Shown: positions 49,001-59,556 of the stretch, in pieces | Position numbering within the stretch: position 1 is the stretch's first letter | Layout: the number at the start of each line of letters is the position of its first letter | Origin: Promerops cafer | Lineage: Eukaryota; Chordata; Aves; Passeriformes; Nectariniidae | Reading direction: 5' to 3' | Length of the DNA stretch: 64,000 bases | Assembly: GCA_013398275.1 (NCBI GenBank) | Contig: VZSE01001754.1 | Coordinates: 63,914 to 127,913, forward strand | The notes under the pieces: generated by a model | Databases searched by the model: none | What the model was told of the DNA's origin: nothing | What the model saw: the letters and a program-made list of their open reading frames with translations, nothing else | Made by a program: the position numbers and the translations under genes

Positions 49001-52000
49001 TTCACGTTTGGTTTAAATGACTTGAACAAGTCTGCAGAGCCCAAAATAGAAATGAGATTTCTGAATGCCAGTCCATTATTTAGCAGCTAAAGTCTGTACT
49101 GCTACAATGGGCATACATGGAATTGACATGTAATTGAACATTTATCTGATGTTCCTAAATTATGAGGTTGCTTTTTTTTCACTAAACATTTAAAGAAGTG
49201 CTGAGATTCCTAAGATGGAAGGGTTTGATGGAGGTTCCAAATTAATGTGAATTGGTGGCTTCTACCTCTGCAGGCAGCTAATTTCAGCAAGTCAAAAATC
49301 ACTGAGAGAGATTTAGAAGGCGGCCTGTCAAGTCTTTTACCAGTTTGATCTATGCTAGTTTAGGTACTCCAAATTCCCTTCTTAATTCTGTGATTTTTAC
49401 AATATGAGAAGGTCTGTTTAATCGTGACCACGACTATCTATTACTACACTGGAGAGCCAGGAATATGCTTAAGGGACTGGAGCATCTCTACCATGAGGAA
49501 AGACTGATAGAGCTAGGAGCGTTTAGCCTGGAGAAGAGAAGGCTTGGAGTGGATCTTATGAGTGTGAATAAATATCTGAGGGGAGAGTGCAAGGAGGATG
49601 GAGCCAGGCTCTTTGTGGTGGTGCCCAGTGATAGGACAAGAGGGAGCTTGTCAAGTTGAATATCCATGGACATCTTTCTCACAGTCATCTAGACATGGTC
49701 CTGAGCATCTGGCTCAAAGTGTCTGCTTGAGCCAGGGGAGGATCTCCAGACGCCCACTCTAACTTCAGTGGCTCTGTGATTCTCTGAACTGCAACCCTAC
49801 TTCTCTCAAGTACTCAGCTGTCAGTTGCCTCAGGTCTCTGTGCAAGCACTGGTACTGAAGTAAACTGATCCAGAACAATGCTGGGAAAACGGGAGCACTG
49901 CAACATATATTTGATCAGTTCAAGCTGTTGTTCCTTACAGCCTGTTCAAAAAAATACAGGTCTATGTTGGAGCTGTTTCAGTTTTATCATGTGCTTAATG
50001 TTGCCTATTTAATGGAAAGACTTGTAGAATTAGTGTGATGTAGTTTTCTTCCTTTCATTAGCAGGCATCAAACCGACTGCAGTGGCATGAGATCAGAATC
50101 TGGGTTTCTGAGTCCTGTGTAAATCCTCTTCTGAAGGGTTGCATTTATCACTAGGTGGATGCTGTCAAACAGCAGCTCTTCCCTTCAGAGCTTGAGCACA
50201 ATTGTTTTAAATCCAGTGCTTGCTTCAGAATGCCTGGTTAATGTTTGTGGGAAACTGTGGTTCCCTTCCCCATTTCTTTAAATACTGTTGCCTGCTCAGC
50301 TGTGCTGGGGTAGCCTGAAGAACCCATAGGTGCTGATGAATATGTTGTGACTGATTAACACAAAGTGCAGTCAAATATTCAGAATAAACAACTATTTCCT
50401 CTGCTGTCCTCTCTGCAATTCAGTTCCAGGTACTTTGAAGGTTTTTCCTCTTTTGGGTCAGTCATTTGATCTGTACACTGATAATTCCAAAACACCTTAG
50501 CTGTAAACTGTTTCCTAAATTTTTCAGGGTCACTGGTGAATTCTGTAACTTGTATGCTGTGTTTGTCTCAGAGTTTCCCTCTGAACTATATTTTTGATTT
50601 CTCTTAGCCTCTGTGGGTGCGACTCTTCTTTTGGAAGGAGGTTGCTGAGAAAATTCCTTTCACATCAAAGCAGTTTCGGATTCTGAATCCAGTCATTATC
50701 AAAGAGACAGCTTTGGACATTTTACAGTTCCCTGAGCCTCGATCAAAATTCTGGGGTTGGGATAAGGTAAGAAGTTTCCTTTCACCAAAAGGAGACAGTA
50801 AAATACAAGGTAAATAAAGTAAGAAACTGAAAAAAGTTTTGGGCTTTTTACTTTCTCTATGCAGTTTCAGAGCTGGTCTCAGGTAATAGGGAAATTAATG
50901 TGCTTTCAAAACACTCTTGTATTTTCTTGTGGAAAATCAAAGTAACATTTCAACTCACCTTTTTAGGTGAGGTATTTTGCCTGGGTATGCTGACATGAAA
51001 TGGCATTCAAATGCAGTGAGACAAACTCATTCCAGTTTTTAGAAACATGCATTTGATGCATGTTAAGCCTGTTAAGCTAAACCAGTTGTGTCTCCAGCTG
51101 CAGGGAAAGCAGAGAGAGCCTGGAAACCAGGCCAGTGTAAAGCAGCCTTCCAGCTGCTGGAATTGCTGTGTATGCCAGAGAATGCTCAGTAGCAGCTGAT
51201 GGACATTTCTTCCCTCCATGTCCTTTGGTCCAACAGTGGTACAGAGTGATGAATTGCCTGGTTTAATTATACACTGCATTTTTGTTACTTTAATTGCATG
51301 TTTGAGAAATTGGATGTCACTACTTTTCTTGAACTACAGAAAGTACTGACTAACCACCATCTTTTTACCGAAATGTGAAAGCACTTAAGATTATTGCACA
51401 AATATTTGAAGGATCTTCTCACATTTATGTAACAAAGCAACATAATATACCAAGCTGAGTATCTTAATGGAACTGTAGTGTATTTGCCTCTTTCACAGGT
51501 TGTTCAGTAAAAAGTCATATTGTGAAGAATACTGTTAGAGAGCCTGTTGTTGCTCAAGACTTAAGTAAGTGTACATCAAGAAATGTTAAGTTTAACTCTG
51601 TGTCAGGAGTTGTTTGACTGTTTGAAGTGAAGGTTCACTTGCAGTTTAACTACACAGTGATAGGGTATCTTGCCTTCACAGGGAAAAAAAATTAGCATTG
51701 ACAGCCAAAAGCCAAATACTTAAATTGTATCGGTATTTTGCCCTGGAGTTTTTAGTTTTACTTGATCATTGAATTGATTTTTAGTTGTAGTTTTAATTGT
51801 TTTCAGTTTTAAATGAGGAGAGGGAATAGACAAAGTCATTAAATTGTGTAAAGTGTTTATAAACCTGGTAAAGGACAATGTGTTTGAACTGAGCAAATTT
51901 CATTTTTCTCCCTTTTTAGAATGTACCTACAATTGGGGTCACAGCAGTTGTTCTGGCCACACATTTATGTGATGAAGTGAGCTTAGCAGGATTTGGATAT

Positions 52001-52183
52001 GACCTGGATCAGCCCAGCACACCTTTGCACTATTACAACAACCTCTGCATGGCTGCCATGAAAGAACAAACTATGCACAATGTGACAAGTGAAACAAAAT
52101 TCCTGCAAAAACTGATCAAAGAAAAAGTTATCAAGGACCTCACTGGGGGGATACACTGTGAATTCTGCAGCAAAGACAGCTAG
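42971..52183 (+). CDS. ST3GAL5: Lactosylceramide alpha-2,3-sialyltransferase (GM3 synthase), spliced; possible upstream first exon missing
   Basis: ST3GAL5 transfers sialic acid from CMP-Neu5Ac to the galactose of lactosylceramide, making GM3, in the Golgi lumen (CAZy family GT29). Six exons join in frame (42,969-43,080; 44,790-44,904; 46,789-47,132; 48,545-48,731; 50,608-50,766; 51,920-52,183), giving 392 residues from the Met at 42,971. Order: short cytosolic tail (1-37), transmembrane anchor ILALFVVGGCFLYILKL (38-54), stem, sialylmotif L from CKRCVVVGSGGILHG (about 161-206), sialylmotif S in PTIGVTAVVLATHLCDEVSL with AGFGYD (308-333), motif III HYYN (342-345) and motif VS HNVTSE (358-363). 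Sequons are at NIS, NKT, NET and NVT. Vertebrate orthologues are about the same length from this Met. The region just before it suggests an extra N-terminal exon exists. Confidence 0.96.
44790..44904 (+). CDS. ST3GAL5: ST3GAL5 transmembrane-anchor exon
   Basis: The acceptor TGTTTTTAG ends at 44,789. One base completes Arg, then comes ILALFVVGGCFLYILKLRFG and PEECDRTKMPHVDLDRVR. The EEC-----M--VD-D-V pattern after the membrane segment is typical of GM3 synthase. The end is uncertain by two codons. A donor at 44,905 (AGG|GTTGGT) keeps Val-Arg, in line with Val/Ile-Lys in mammals; GTAAGG at 44,899 has a better donor score and would drop them. Both keep phase 0. Confidence 0.85.
46789..47132 (+). 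CDS. ST3GAL5: ST3GAL5 stem and sialylmotif L exon
   Basis: The acceptor TTTGTTTCAG ends at 46,788. The exon has 114 codons plus two bases, with donor AG|GTATGT. It covers the lumenal stem (RAQQFARAALQEQCRPSHAK) and QYEPPFGFHKFFDKLKDLLE. It also carries LLPEHDLPEDL and the first half of sialylmotif L (CKRCVVVGSGGILHG and MGHLLNQFDIVI), which binds the donor CMP-sialic acid. The Cys in this motif normally pairs with the Cys in sialylmotif S (HLCDE). Confidence 0.96.
48136..48180. repeat. (TG)/(TA)n microsatellite in ST3GAL5 intron
   Basis: GTGTGTGTATATATATAA continues as interrupted TA repeats to 48,180. Likely length-polymorphic. Confidence 0.85.
48545..48731 (+). CDS. ST3GAL5: ST3GAL5 exon, end of sialylmotif L and following domain
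   Basis: The acceptor CTTTTCCCCCAG ends at 48,544. One base completes Arg, then 62 codons: LNDAPVQGYTDHVGNKTTIR, LTYPEGAPLSEHEYPPASLF and VAVLFKRVDFNWLQAMVKNE-TL. The donor is TTG|GTATGT. It carries two N-glycosylation sequons (NKT, NET). The HVGNKTTIR-TYPEGAPLS segment is nearly invariant in vertebrate GM3 synthases. Confidence 0.96.
49455..49790 (+). mobile_element. CR1 LINE fragment in ST3GAL5 intron, sense
   Basis: CR1 strings: 'GACTGGAGCATCTCTACCAT', 'GAGGAAAGACTGATAGAGCT', 'TTTAGCCTGGAGAAGAGAAG', 'GAATAAATATCTGAGGGGAG', 'AGCCAGGCTCTTTGTGGTGG' and 'GATAGGACAAGAGG'. After about 49,640 the match breaks off, and the end 'TGGCTCTGTGATTCTCTGAA' resembles a CR1 tail. The copy may carry an internal deletion or a different 3' family end. 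Confidence 0.85.
50608..50766 (+). CDS. ST3GAL5: ST3GAL5 internal catalytic-domain exon
   Basis: The acceptor TTTCTCTTAG ends at 50,607. Fifty-three codons in phase 0 run from PLWVRLFFWKEVAEKIPF through FRILNPVIIKETALDILQF to FWGWDK, with donor AAG|GTAAGA. RILNP-IIKETA-DIL is conserved in ST3GAL5 and lies between the two sialylmotifs. Confidence 0.96.
51920..52183 (+). CDS. ST3GAL5: ST3GAL5 last coding exon: sialylmotifs S, III, VS and stop
   Basis: The acceptor CTCCCTTTTTAG ends at 51,919. It has 87 codons and TAG at 52,181-52,183. It holds sialylmotif S (PTIGVTAVVLATHLCDEVSL then AGFGYD), motif III (LHYYNN) and motif VS (HNVTSE, with the catalytic-type His and Glu). The C-terminus reads DLTGGIHCEFCSKDS, a few residues longer than the mammalian ...GGIDREF end and with two extra Cys. 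Confidence 0.96.
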   Translation, partial: NVPTIGVTAVVLATHLCDEVSLAGFGYDLDQPSTPLHYYNNLCMAAMKEQTMHNVTSETKFLQKLIKEKVIKDLTGGIHCEFCSKDS

Positions 52184-52443
52184 TGACTGACTTGCAGCAT
52201 GAATAGAATTTGTTACATTTCCAGAGGTTCAGCTGGATCAACCCTTTCCCTCTCTTTAGTTCTTTAAAGTGTACATGAAATGCATGTGGAGTCCCTGCTG
52301 CCTTTTTTAATGTCGCATTCAAGCTGACAGACTTTTAAATTAATTTTCCTGTCAGACTTTGCACATTTCTGTGAGTAACTATGTAAATATGACTTGGAGT
52401 TGAAAGACATCCATTTAAAATATTTAATATTTTAAGTTGTCTG

Positions 52444-52449
52444 AATAAA
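52444..52449 (+). terminator. Poly(A) signal AATAAA, ST3GAL5 proximal
   Basis: First canonical hexamer, 261 bases after the stop codon, followed by a TTTTTTGTTTTC-rich downstream segment that fits a U-rich element. Confidence 0.6.
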
Positions 52450-53808
52450 AGCAGGTTTTTTGTTTTCAAATGTATATGGAACGCACATGGCTGGCCTGAA
52501 TTGTCTAACAGTGTACAAGAGTTATTTTTCCCTGATCTGCTATCTTTGTTGATCCAGTTCTTGGTATCCTGACTCCTTTTCATGCATGCCATGAAAAGAA
52601 AGGCATATGCTTTCTCAAGTCTTTCATGTCTTGAACTTGAGCATTGCATTTACTCCTCAAGTATTTATATTCTTTTGCTAATACATTTTTGGGGGGTGAA
52701 GGACAAACGCAGGGGTGGAGTTAAAGGAAAAGGAATTGTTGTGGCAACAACTCAGTAGTAAGTACTTTGATGTTCATGGTTGATATTAAAACCATTGATG
52801 TATTAATGTTTTGGGTTAGAATCCTGCTTTGTGAAGCACATTTGGGCCCAGGGCACTCTAGAAGAGGATTTAGCCAGGAGGAGGCCTTAACCCAAACCAG
52901 GTCATTTGTCATTTCCTTTCCTGCCTAAATGTTTCTAAGTAGATGATTTGCAGCAGAGTTCAGCTACCAAGTGGCATTAATTCAAAATCTGCCTCTTTTT
53001 TAAACTTTATTTTTTGAGTGACTTGAGAATTGCTGGTTCTATAAAACACTAGTTTGTATCAATCATTTAGCAATACTAAAATCTATTACTAGGTTACAGT
53101 TTTCACTGGTTAATTTTATGATCCTTAAGTAATTAATTACAGATTAATTACTAATAGTTTGCAATGCTAATAACCCTTATGAACTCCAGTACTGACTATT
53201 TAATTGGAGAGGTAGAGTTGTTGGTTTTCCCCCAAGTCAGTAATTGGGTGAGTGTATAAGTTAAGAAGAAAATCACTTCAAGAAAGTAGCATAATCTAGT
53301 AACAAGGTGGATAACTGCAGAAAACAGCAAATTTAAAAAACAAAAAGAGAAAAGAAAGCTATAGATGTATGTTCTTGGGGGTGGAAATTAGTGCACTGCA
53401 AAGGCACTGGGCTGTGCAGGTGTGTAAGCAAGTTTTTATGTTCATATTTTTGTTGTTGGTAGAGTATCAGGTGTGACTGTTTGCACTGAGGAGTGGTGTT
53501 ACTCAATGTATGTGAAAAAAAGCTTTGTTTGGGAGTGAAAGCTTCTCAGCAAATCAATCAAGCATTGGCTTAGAAATGTTCATAGTCATGGACTCTTCAC
53601 ATAGTGAATGTTCCCACTTTTCTTTGTTATGGACAAAGATATGAATGAAGTCGTAGCTCCAAATTTAAAAAATACCCATGTGGAAATGCAGCATAATTAG
53701 GGTGGTTGTGTTCTGGGTTTTTATTCTGTGGAGAGAAGATCTAGTGAATGATAAATGATAATGTTAGAATGTAGGAGCAGCAGACTGCTCACTGCTATAC
53801 TGAGAGGC

Positions 53809-53814
53809 AATAAA
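53809..53814 (+). terminator. Poly(A) signal AATAAA, ST3GAL5 middle
   Basis: Second canonical hexamer (GGCAATAAAAGG), 1.6 kb after the stop codon. The downstream GT-rich element is weak. Confidence 0.4.
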
Positions 53815-54487
53815 AGGACATCAGATCATAAAGCATAACTGAAGAAAGTTGTGAACCTCATCTTTCCTAAGTCCCACATGTCTACAGGTCCTTTAAAGTC
53901 AGTTGTGGGGGCTGAACAAATTTGAAAATCAGGAATTCTTGTTTCTGGCACTGTCTGTGTTCATAGCAATAATATTAATCTAGCCTCCTCCTCCATGAAA
54001 AACATTAATTTTTATACTAGCAAAAAATTTCTAGTCTGTTTTTTTTGTATGTATATTATATTATTTAATTTAAAAATATTTCATGTGTGAAGAGTTTTAT
54101 ACAAATAGTCCTTTAGTTAATATATAAAAATGTGGTAACTATTTTCTCCTGGTATTTAAACTGGAAGCAGAATACCTTAATTTCCTTTAGTATTAATGAA
54201 ATTTTGGAAGACTTCAGAATGTGTGTGTTGGGAGGATGTCTTGAATATACCAGAAGTCAGTGTTTCTGAGCACCTAGTCCCTCACCACTTTTTGTTCAGC
54301 AACTTAAAAATAATCAGTTGATTAATGTAAACGCCAGTAGCTTTTTGGAGATGCTGTATTTACTGTCAAATTTGAATTGTGTGGATGTAGGATTAGATTT
54401 CCTACCTGTTTTATGGCTTGTGATAAAACCTTGTTCTCCATGGTAGTCTGTGCAGACTCAACACTCCGTGAAATGGCAGCAAAAAGC

Positions 54488-54493
54488 AATAAA
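54488..54493 (+). terminator. Poly(A) signal AATAAA, ST3GAL5 distal
   Basis: Third canonical hexamer (AGCAATAAACTGATG), 2.3 kb after the stop, with TTTGTCACTCAGTTTGTTCT downstream, a good GU/U-rich element. Confidence 0.5.
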
Positions 54494-55504
54494 CTGATGA
54501 AACCACTTTCTATTTATGTATTTGTCACTCAGTTTGTTCTCCTTCCTTAATTAAGGATTTTACATGTCTTGCTGATCCAGATAAAAGTCTTGATGCAATC
54601 CCACATACCCCAAAACAGGGGAGATGATAGCTGGTAACTTTTTCTCTGTTCATTTATGCCTTTTTAATGCCTGTCAGTGGAATTCTTTGTCTGGTGCTTG
54701 GAAGAGAGAAACCTTCTCAACACTGACCGAATTGCGGGCTTCTAAGATTTTGAAGTTAATGTGGATGAGAATATTTTGGACTGGGTTATAGCATTGGCCT
54801 TAAAATCAGGGGTGTGTGTCCTACAATGGTGTAAACACTGCAGCTTCTGATCTCTGCCTCAGCCTTGCTGGAAGTGGGATAAGAAAAAAGCTCTGTGTGT
54901 TCTGTTACTGTTTCACAGATTTATGCATTGCAAAGCATCTGCATCATCCTTTGTCAATAGGCCTTAAAACTGTTTGGTTAAAAAGTCGCCAGAGAGTTTG
55001 GGAGCTGTGATAAAGCCACTGTGTTCTGCATTGAATTCCTCTTTAACTCTTTGTAGGAGCTATCACAGCCAGGGATATGCCTTATCTATTCTGGTGCTGA
55101 ATTTTTTCATGGTTCCTGTGCAGGAAGTTGCACAAGGAAACATGAAGAGCTCCTGACTGTGGAGTGGGGAAATGCCAAAAAGGGTGACTGCAGTCTGTGA
55201 CGGGTTGTATGAAAACTGGGTACTGAACTCTTAGGGACTGTTGAGATGCTGATAAAGAACTGAAGAGTTCTCATCCTCTCCAGCGCATGGATGTGTGTTG
55301 ATAGCTCCAGCTCTTGTGCTGCAGCTGGAATTCCTGCAGGAAATGGGAGGGCACTAGGGGAGGCAGCTGTGTAGCATGAGTCTGATCCTCTTGCCTGTGC
55401 AAGGGAGGATGAAGGAAGAGCACCTCTGTTAAGACCAGCTCAGATGTGATGCTGTGCCTTCCTCCAGACTGCCAGCAGCAAGGTTTTGTACAAATCCTTG
55501 ATTT

Positions 55505-55727
55505 TACCAGCTTAGGAAAAGGATCTTCCCCCAGAGGGTGGCTGGGAACTGAACAGGCTCCCCCAGGCAGTGGTCACAGCACCAGCCCAAGAGAGCTCAA
55601 GGAATGTTTGGACAATGCTCTCGGGCACAGGCTGTGACTCTTGGGGATGGTGCTGTGCAGGGCCAGGAGCTGGACTGGATGATCCTTGTGGGTTCCTTCC
55701 AACTCAGCTTGTTCTGTGATTCTATGA
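55505..55727 (+). mobile_element. CR1 LINE fragment, 3' end, sense
   Basis: 'GGGAACTGAACAGGCTCCCC' and 'CAGGCAGTGGTCACAGCACC' come before 'GAGCTCAAGGAATGTTTGG'. The tail has 'TGGACTGGATGATCCTTGTG' and ends 'CTTGTTCTGTGATTCTATGA'. A textbook avian CR1 3' terminus, 5' truncated. Confidence 0.92.
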
Positions 55728-56057
55728 AATGTATGTACATTGTGCCCACAAGAGTTTTGAGCCATCTGGCATCGGCCTTGTCCCACATCTCCTGAGGTGC
55801 TGGAAGATAACCCACCCCTAGAGCCCTTAAGGGGCTAATGCCCCTGATGCCTTATGTCTCTAATTGTCCTTTTGAGCTACACAAATGGTGCTTTTCTTGT
55901 CACAAACCGTCCTGTGCTTTCTCCACCTCTATGACCATTGTATTTTTCTTAAAACAACCCTGTGAGCAGGGACTGAAGCACCCATCCATGTCCCACAGCT
56001 GGTGTGAATTACAAATGGGTATCAAGTGTTGCATTTCAGCATGTGCCCAGCCAAAAT

Positions 56058-56079
56058 GGGGGGGTGGGGGGGGTGGTGG
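56058..56079 (+). other. G-rich run with G-quadruplex potential
   Basis: Seven G, T, eight G, T, GG, T, GG. The two long runs alone supply four GGG tracts with very short loops. Confidence 0.6.
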
Positions 56080-58544
56080 TGCTGCAGAACTTCCTGCATT
56101 TTATAGATGTATAATCCTCCCCACCATTCCCTGGGAAGCAATAGCAATTGCAGAGGCTCATAGCTCTGTGCTGGTGTTGGTACATGTACATTGCCATGAG
56201 GGAATCCTTCTGCTCCAGCTCTACCTGTATTCCTTCCTCCTCTCTGTACACTTTATTCTACTTGTGTGCTCAAAGCAACAAAATTCTTAATTTAAAAGCA
56301 TACAATAAAATGCCTTCCTTGAAGGATGACAAGGGATCTTTTGCAGGGGGGTCTAGTATCTGTTCCTCACAAGCTGCAGTCTAAACTATCCCATGTGGTT
56401 GACTTTCTCAAGGACATGACAGCATCAGTGGCTGCTCTGATGGCCAAGGTAGGAGGCAGGAGTTAAATCAACTTTGCTATGACTGCTCCTGTGGTTTATG
56501 TGGATATGAAAAGCCAGGAATTGCCAGCACTGGGTTTTCAAGTAGGGGAGTGCTTTTTCCAGCAGATTTATCCTTTTTTCCTTGTCCAGGCACTTGTGCA
56601 TCACCTCTTTATGGTTCAACAAAAAACCCCAAACACACCTGTGACTGAATCTTGACTGAAATTCTGATGCCTGTCAACACTTGTGTTTTCTGTTCTGTGA
56701 ACTGGAATTAAAGCTGCTCACGCTTGGAGAGTTGAGCAGGGCTGAACATACGTAGTTTACCTCCCTTTGGGGTCATCTGCCTGGTCATTTGTTTTCACAG
56801 CCTCCCTCTCCTGTGCTCGGGCCAAAACCAACTTCTTCCCAAGTTCCTGCATATGCTATAGAGGAGAACAAAGCCTTGTTCTGTGCAGCCACTACTGCTC
56901 CCTCCTCGTGGGCAGTGAGGAGCCCTGGCTTTTGCAAGAAGGCATTTCCAGTTGCAGGGGATGGCTTTGGCAGTGGTCAGGCAAAGCTGCTCATTGGAAG
57001 GGGCTGCCAAGGCTCAGATAGAATGTGGTGGGCAAGTTGCAGAAAAACCCATTTTCTACAAGGTGGAGTCATCTCTCTGAAAAAGGAAAATTGGAAATCC
57101 AAGCAGCTGTGGCAGTGCTGAGCATCAGAAACTTCCTTCCCAGTGATCTTTGTGTTCCTGCTGTGTAGCTAAAATAATTATTGTGTAGCTCAAGGAAGTC
57201 TTGAGCCCTAGCTTGGGTCTTCAGCATATAAGCCAGTCTGGAGGGAAGCAGAAACACTGCTATTTGCAAATTTCCCCCTTTTCCCTGCCTTTTCCTACCT
57301 GATCTGAGCTTATAAAACCCCAAACAAACCCATTTTGCAGAAGCTGCAATTACTTTCCCATTGCCTTAGGCTGAGTTAAGGCTAAGGAGATGTGAGGACC
57401 TGGTGGAGCAGATAGAGAAGTTTTGTGTTCAAGTGGTGTGAAGGCATTGGCTGTTGGGTTAAGTGGCTGCAGCAGAGAAACCTGAGAAAAGGACTTGGAG
57501 GGACAAGGGATATGGTGGGGAGGAGGTCTGAGATAAGCGGGTGTGGAGGGGCAGGAATATACACACATCTCATTTGACCACCTGAGTGCAGCCTTAGGAA
57601 GGTTTGCAGCAGTTCTGTAGCTGCCAGGATCAACCCTGTGTGTCACTGTGTGCTTGGACCTCTCATGCTGCTGTAACATTAATGACCACAAAATAGCTCA
57701 ACAGAAACTTCTGGCCAACTTTTCCTTTCCACCAAGGTGAGCAGAAGCTCATGAAAAGCAGCTGGTGTGGCTTTTCAGGGCTTGGTGTTACTGTACCTGT
57801 AGGAGAAGATCAGGATATGTGTCCTGGGCAGTTTTGTGGCCTCACTGTACTGCTCTGTCCAAGAAAGAAGTGTACAGGTTACCACAGTTGTTCATACTGT
57901 GCCTTTTTAATGCAAAATCTTCACAAAGAAAGAAGGGCTGGTTTGTTCTATCAGTCAAGTAACAAGGTTACGAGCATTTTCAGTTTTATGGCTGGGTAGA
58001 GAGGGGTAGGGGTTATTTTTGAGTAAGCCCTTTCCTATTTATAAGCAGATAATTGGGTCAGATCATGGCTTAGCTCAAAACCCCAAGGAGTTTTCCTCTG
58101 CGTGGTCATGAGAGTCTGAACCCTGTCACCATTTCTGCTGCCTGGTTTAATCAGGCTTAGTTTCTAAGCCTACTCGATGACCCATCCAGCATCTAACCTG
58201 TGCTCTCAGCTCTTCTTGGAAACCTGATTTAGATTGATTTGTGCTAGGCAAGGGACACAGGTGCAGTTGGACACCCAAGTAAGTCCCTCAGCAGCTCTCA
58301 GGTATCTCGGTCCATCTCTCAGACCATCAAGGGAGACTTTGTCTCAGAAGAAAGGGAATTTAGGACTATTATTAGATACAGGTTTTGCTACATTCACGCC
58401 TGCACAGATGAGAGGAGGTGAATGTGAGTTTGTAGCTCTGCAGCCTGGGGGGACGCTTGGGGGATGGTTTGGGCTGGAACTTCCTGCTGCAACCGGATAT
58501 CTCCAGCCACTGCTTCTGACAGCTCAGGCTGCATTAGAAAATGC

Positions 58545-58608
58545 AACCTGGGTAAAACCACCTGGTACTAAACACCAACCTGGGTATAAACACGTGGGTA
58601 CTAAAAGC
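58545..58608 (+). repeat. Two-copy 32-bp imperfect tandem duplication
   Basis: Copy 1 at 58,545-58,576 (AACCTGGGTAAAACCACC...) and copy 2 at 58,577-58,608 (AACCTGGGTATAAACACG...) align without gaps and differ at only a few positions. A local duplication about 190 bases upstream of a CpG-dense patch. Confidence 0.75.
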
Positions 58609-58784
58609 TGTCCCCGTGCCTGACAGCAGAGCTGGGGGCTCGCAGGTAAGAGATGCTGAATTTCACGGTGGTATAAAAGCAGATGAGGTGAAATGCCCAT
58701 GAAAGTAGCTCCAAGGAGGGCTCCCCTTGGTTAGCAAATGCGGCTTGGGCTCTGCTCCCAGCTGAAGCTCTAGGGGACATTCCC

Positions 58785-58875
58785 CGTCCGCAGTGGGACC
58801 GGAGCGAGGAGCGGGCGCGCAGCCCCATCTAGTGCCGCGCCGGGATGCGCGCAGGCTCTGCCCGGCTCGAGGCAT
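58785..58875. promoter_or_regulatory. Very small CpG-dense island, possible promoter of an unannotated transcript
   Basis: About 15 CpG in roughly 90 bases, for example GGAGCGAGGAGCGGGCGCGC and GTGCCGCGCCGGGATGCGCG, while DNA on both sides is CpG-poor. No TATA box or conserved coding exon is seen nearby. A 69-codon frame crosses it on the + strand but has no recognised similarity. It could be an isolated lncRNA promoter, an orphan CpG island or an enhancer. Confidence 0.4.
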
Positions 58876-59317
58876 CACTACAGGAAAAATCCTGAACTAC
58901 AAACGCAACACACGTAGGCTGGTGCCGGAATGTAAACCTGAAGTGACGGGCATGGGAATGAGTCGCTTTCCTTGCTTAACACACAAGCGGAGCTCAAGAT
59001 AAGGGCTTTTATCCCGTGGTTTGGACAGTTCTGTGGAAGGGAGCAGTCTTCAGCTCTAGAGGGAGCATTGCTACACGGGCTGTTGGTCGTTCCATTTCCC
59101 AGGGAGCTGGGCGGATGCACGGAGCTCTGTCCAGCCTGACTCAATCCTCTATGTCACCAGAGAAATTTGGAGGGCAACAAAAATCCTGAGATCTCTGAAA
59201 TCGTGGCTGGCAAGGACATTTGGACAAGCAGAGACCAGCTAGCCCAGAGAAGACCATGCAAAGGGTCAATAGCAGAGACAGTGATCACCTTCTCTCTGCA
59301 TCATTCTGGGGAAAAGA

Positions 59318-59556
59318 CAAGAAGTGACGGACAAAAAAAGCATCCTGGGAGGTTTAGGTTCAATAAGGAGGTTTTTCTAACATGAGATTAGAGAAGCATT
59401 AGTGTGAATTGTGCTGGGAGGCCTTCCAGCACTGGAAAGTTTGAAGACTGTATTGGATAAGCTCCAGCCAGGACTTTTTCAGCTGCAGCTGATCCCACTG
59501 TGGGCAGGGGATGGATTTAGCTGCCCTGGGGGAGGAAGGGAGTGTTCTTTCCAGCC
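59318..59556 (+). mobile_element. Ancient CR1-type LINE 3' fragment, sense
   Basis: 'GGAGGTTTAGGTTCAATAAG' and 'GGAGGCCTTCCAGCACTGG' come before 'GTTTGAAGACTGTATTGG'. Then 'CTGCAGCTGATCCCACTGTG' and 'GGCAGGGGATGGATTTAGC' lead to the end 'GTGTTCTTTCCAGCC'. The 'GCAGGGGATGGA-TAG-TG-CC' ending is typical of older CR1 families and differs from the young tail at 55.7 kb. Confidence 0.62.

Larger units (their letters stand above)
52184..54510 (+). other. ST3GAL5: ST3GAL5 3' UTR (maximum extent)
   Basis: AT-rich sequence after the TAG, with AATAAA at 52,444, 53,809 and 54,488. No repeat element was recognised inside it. The short form would have a UTR of about 0.28 kb and the longest about 2.3 kb. 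Which ends are used cannot be read from sequence. Confidence 0.55.
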
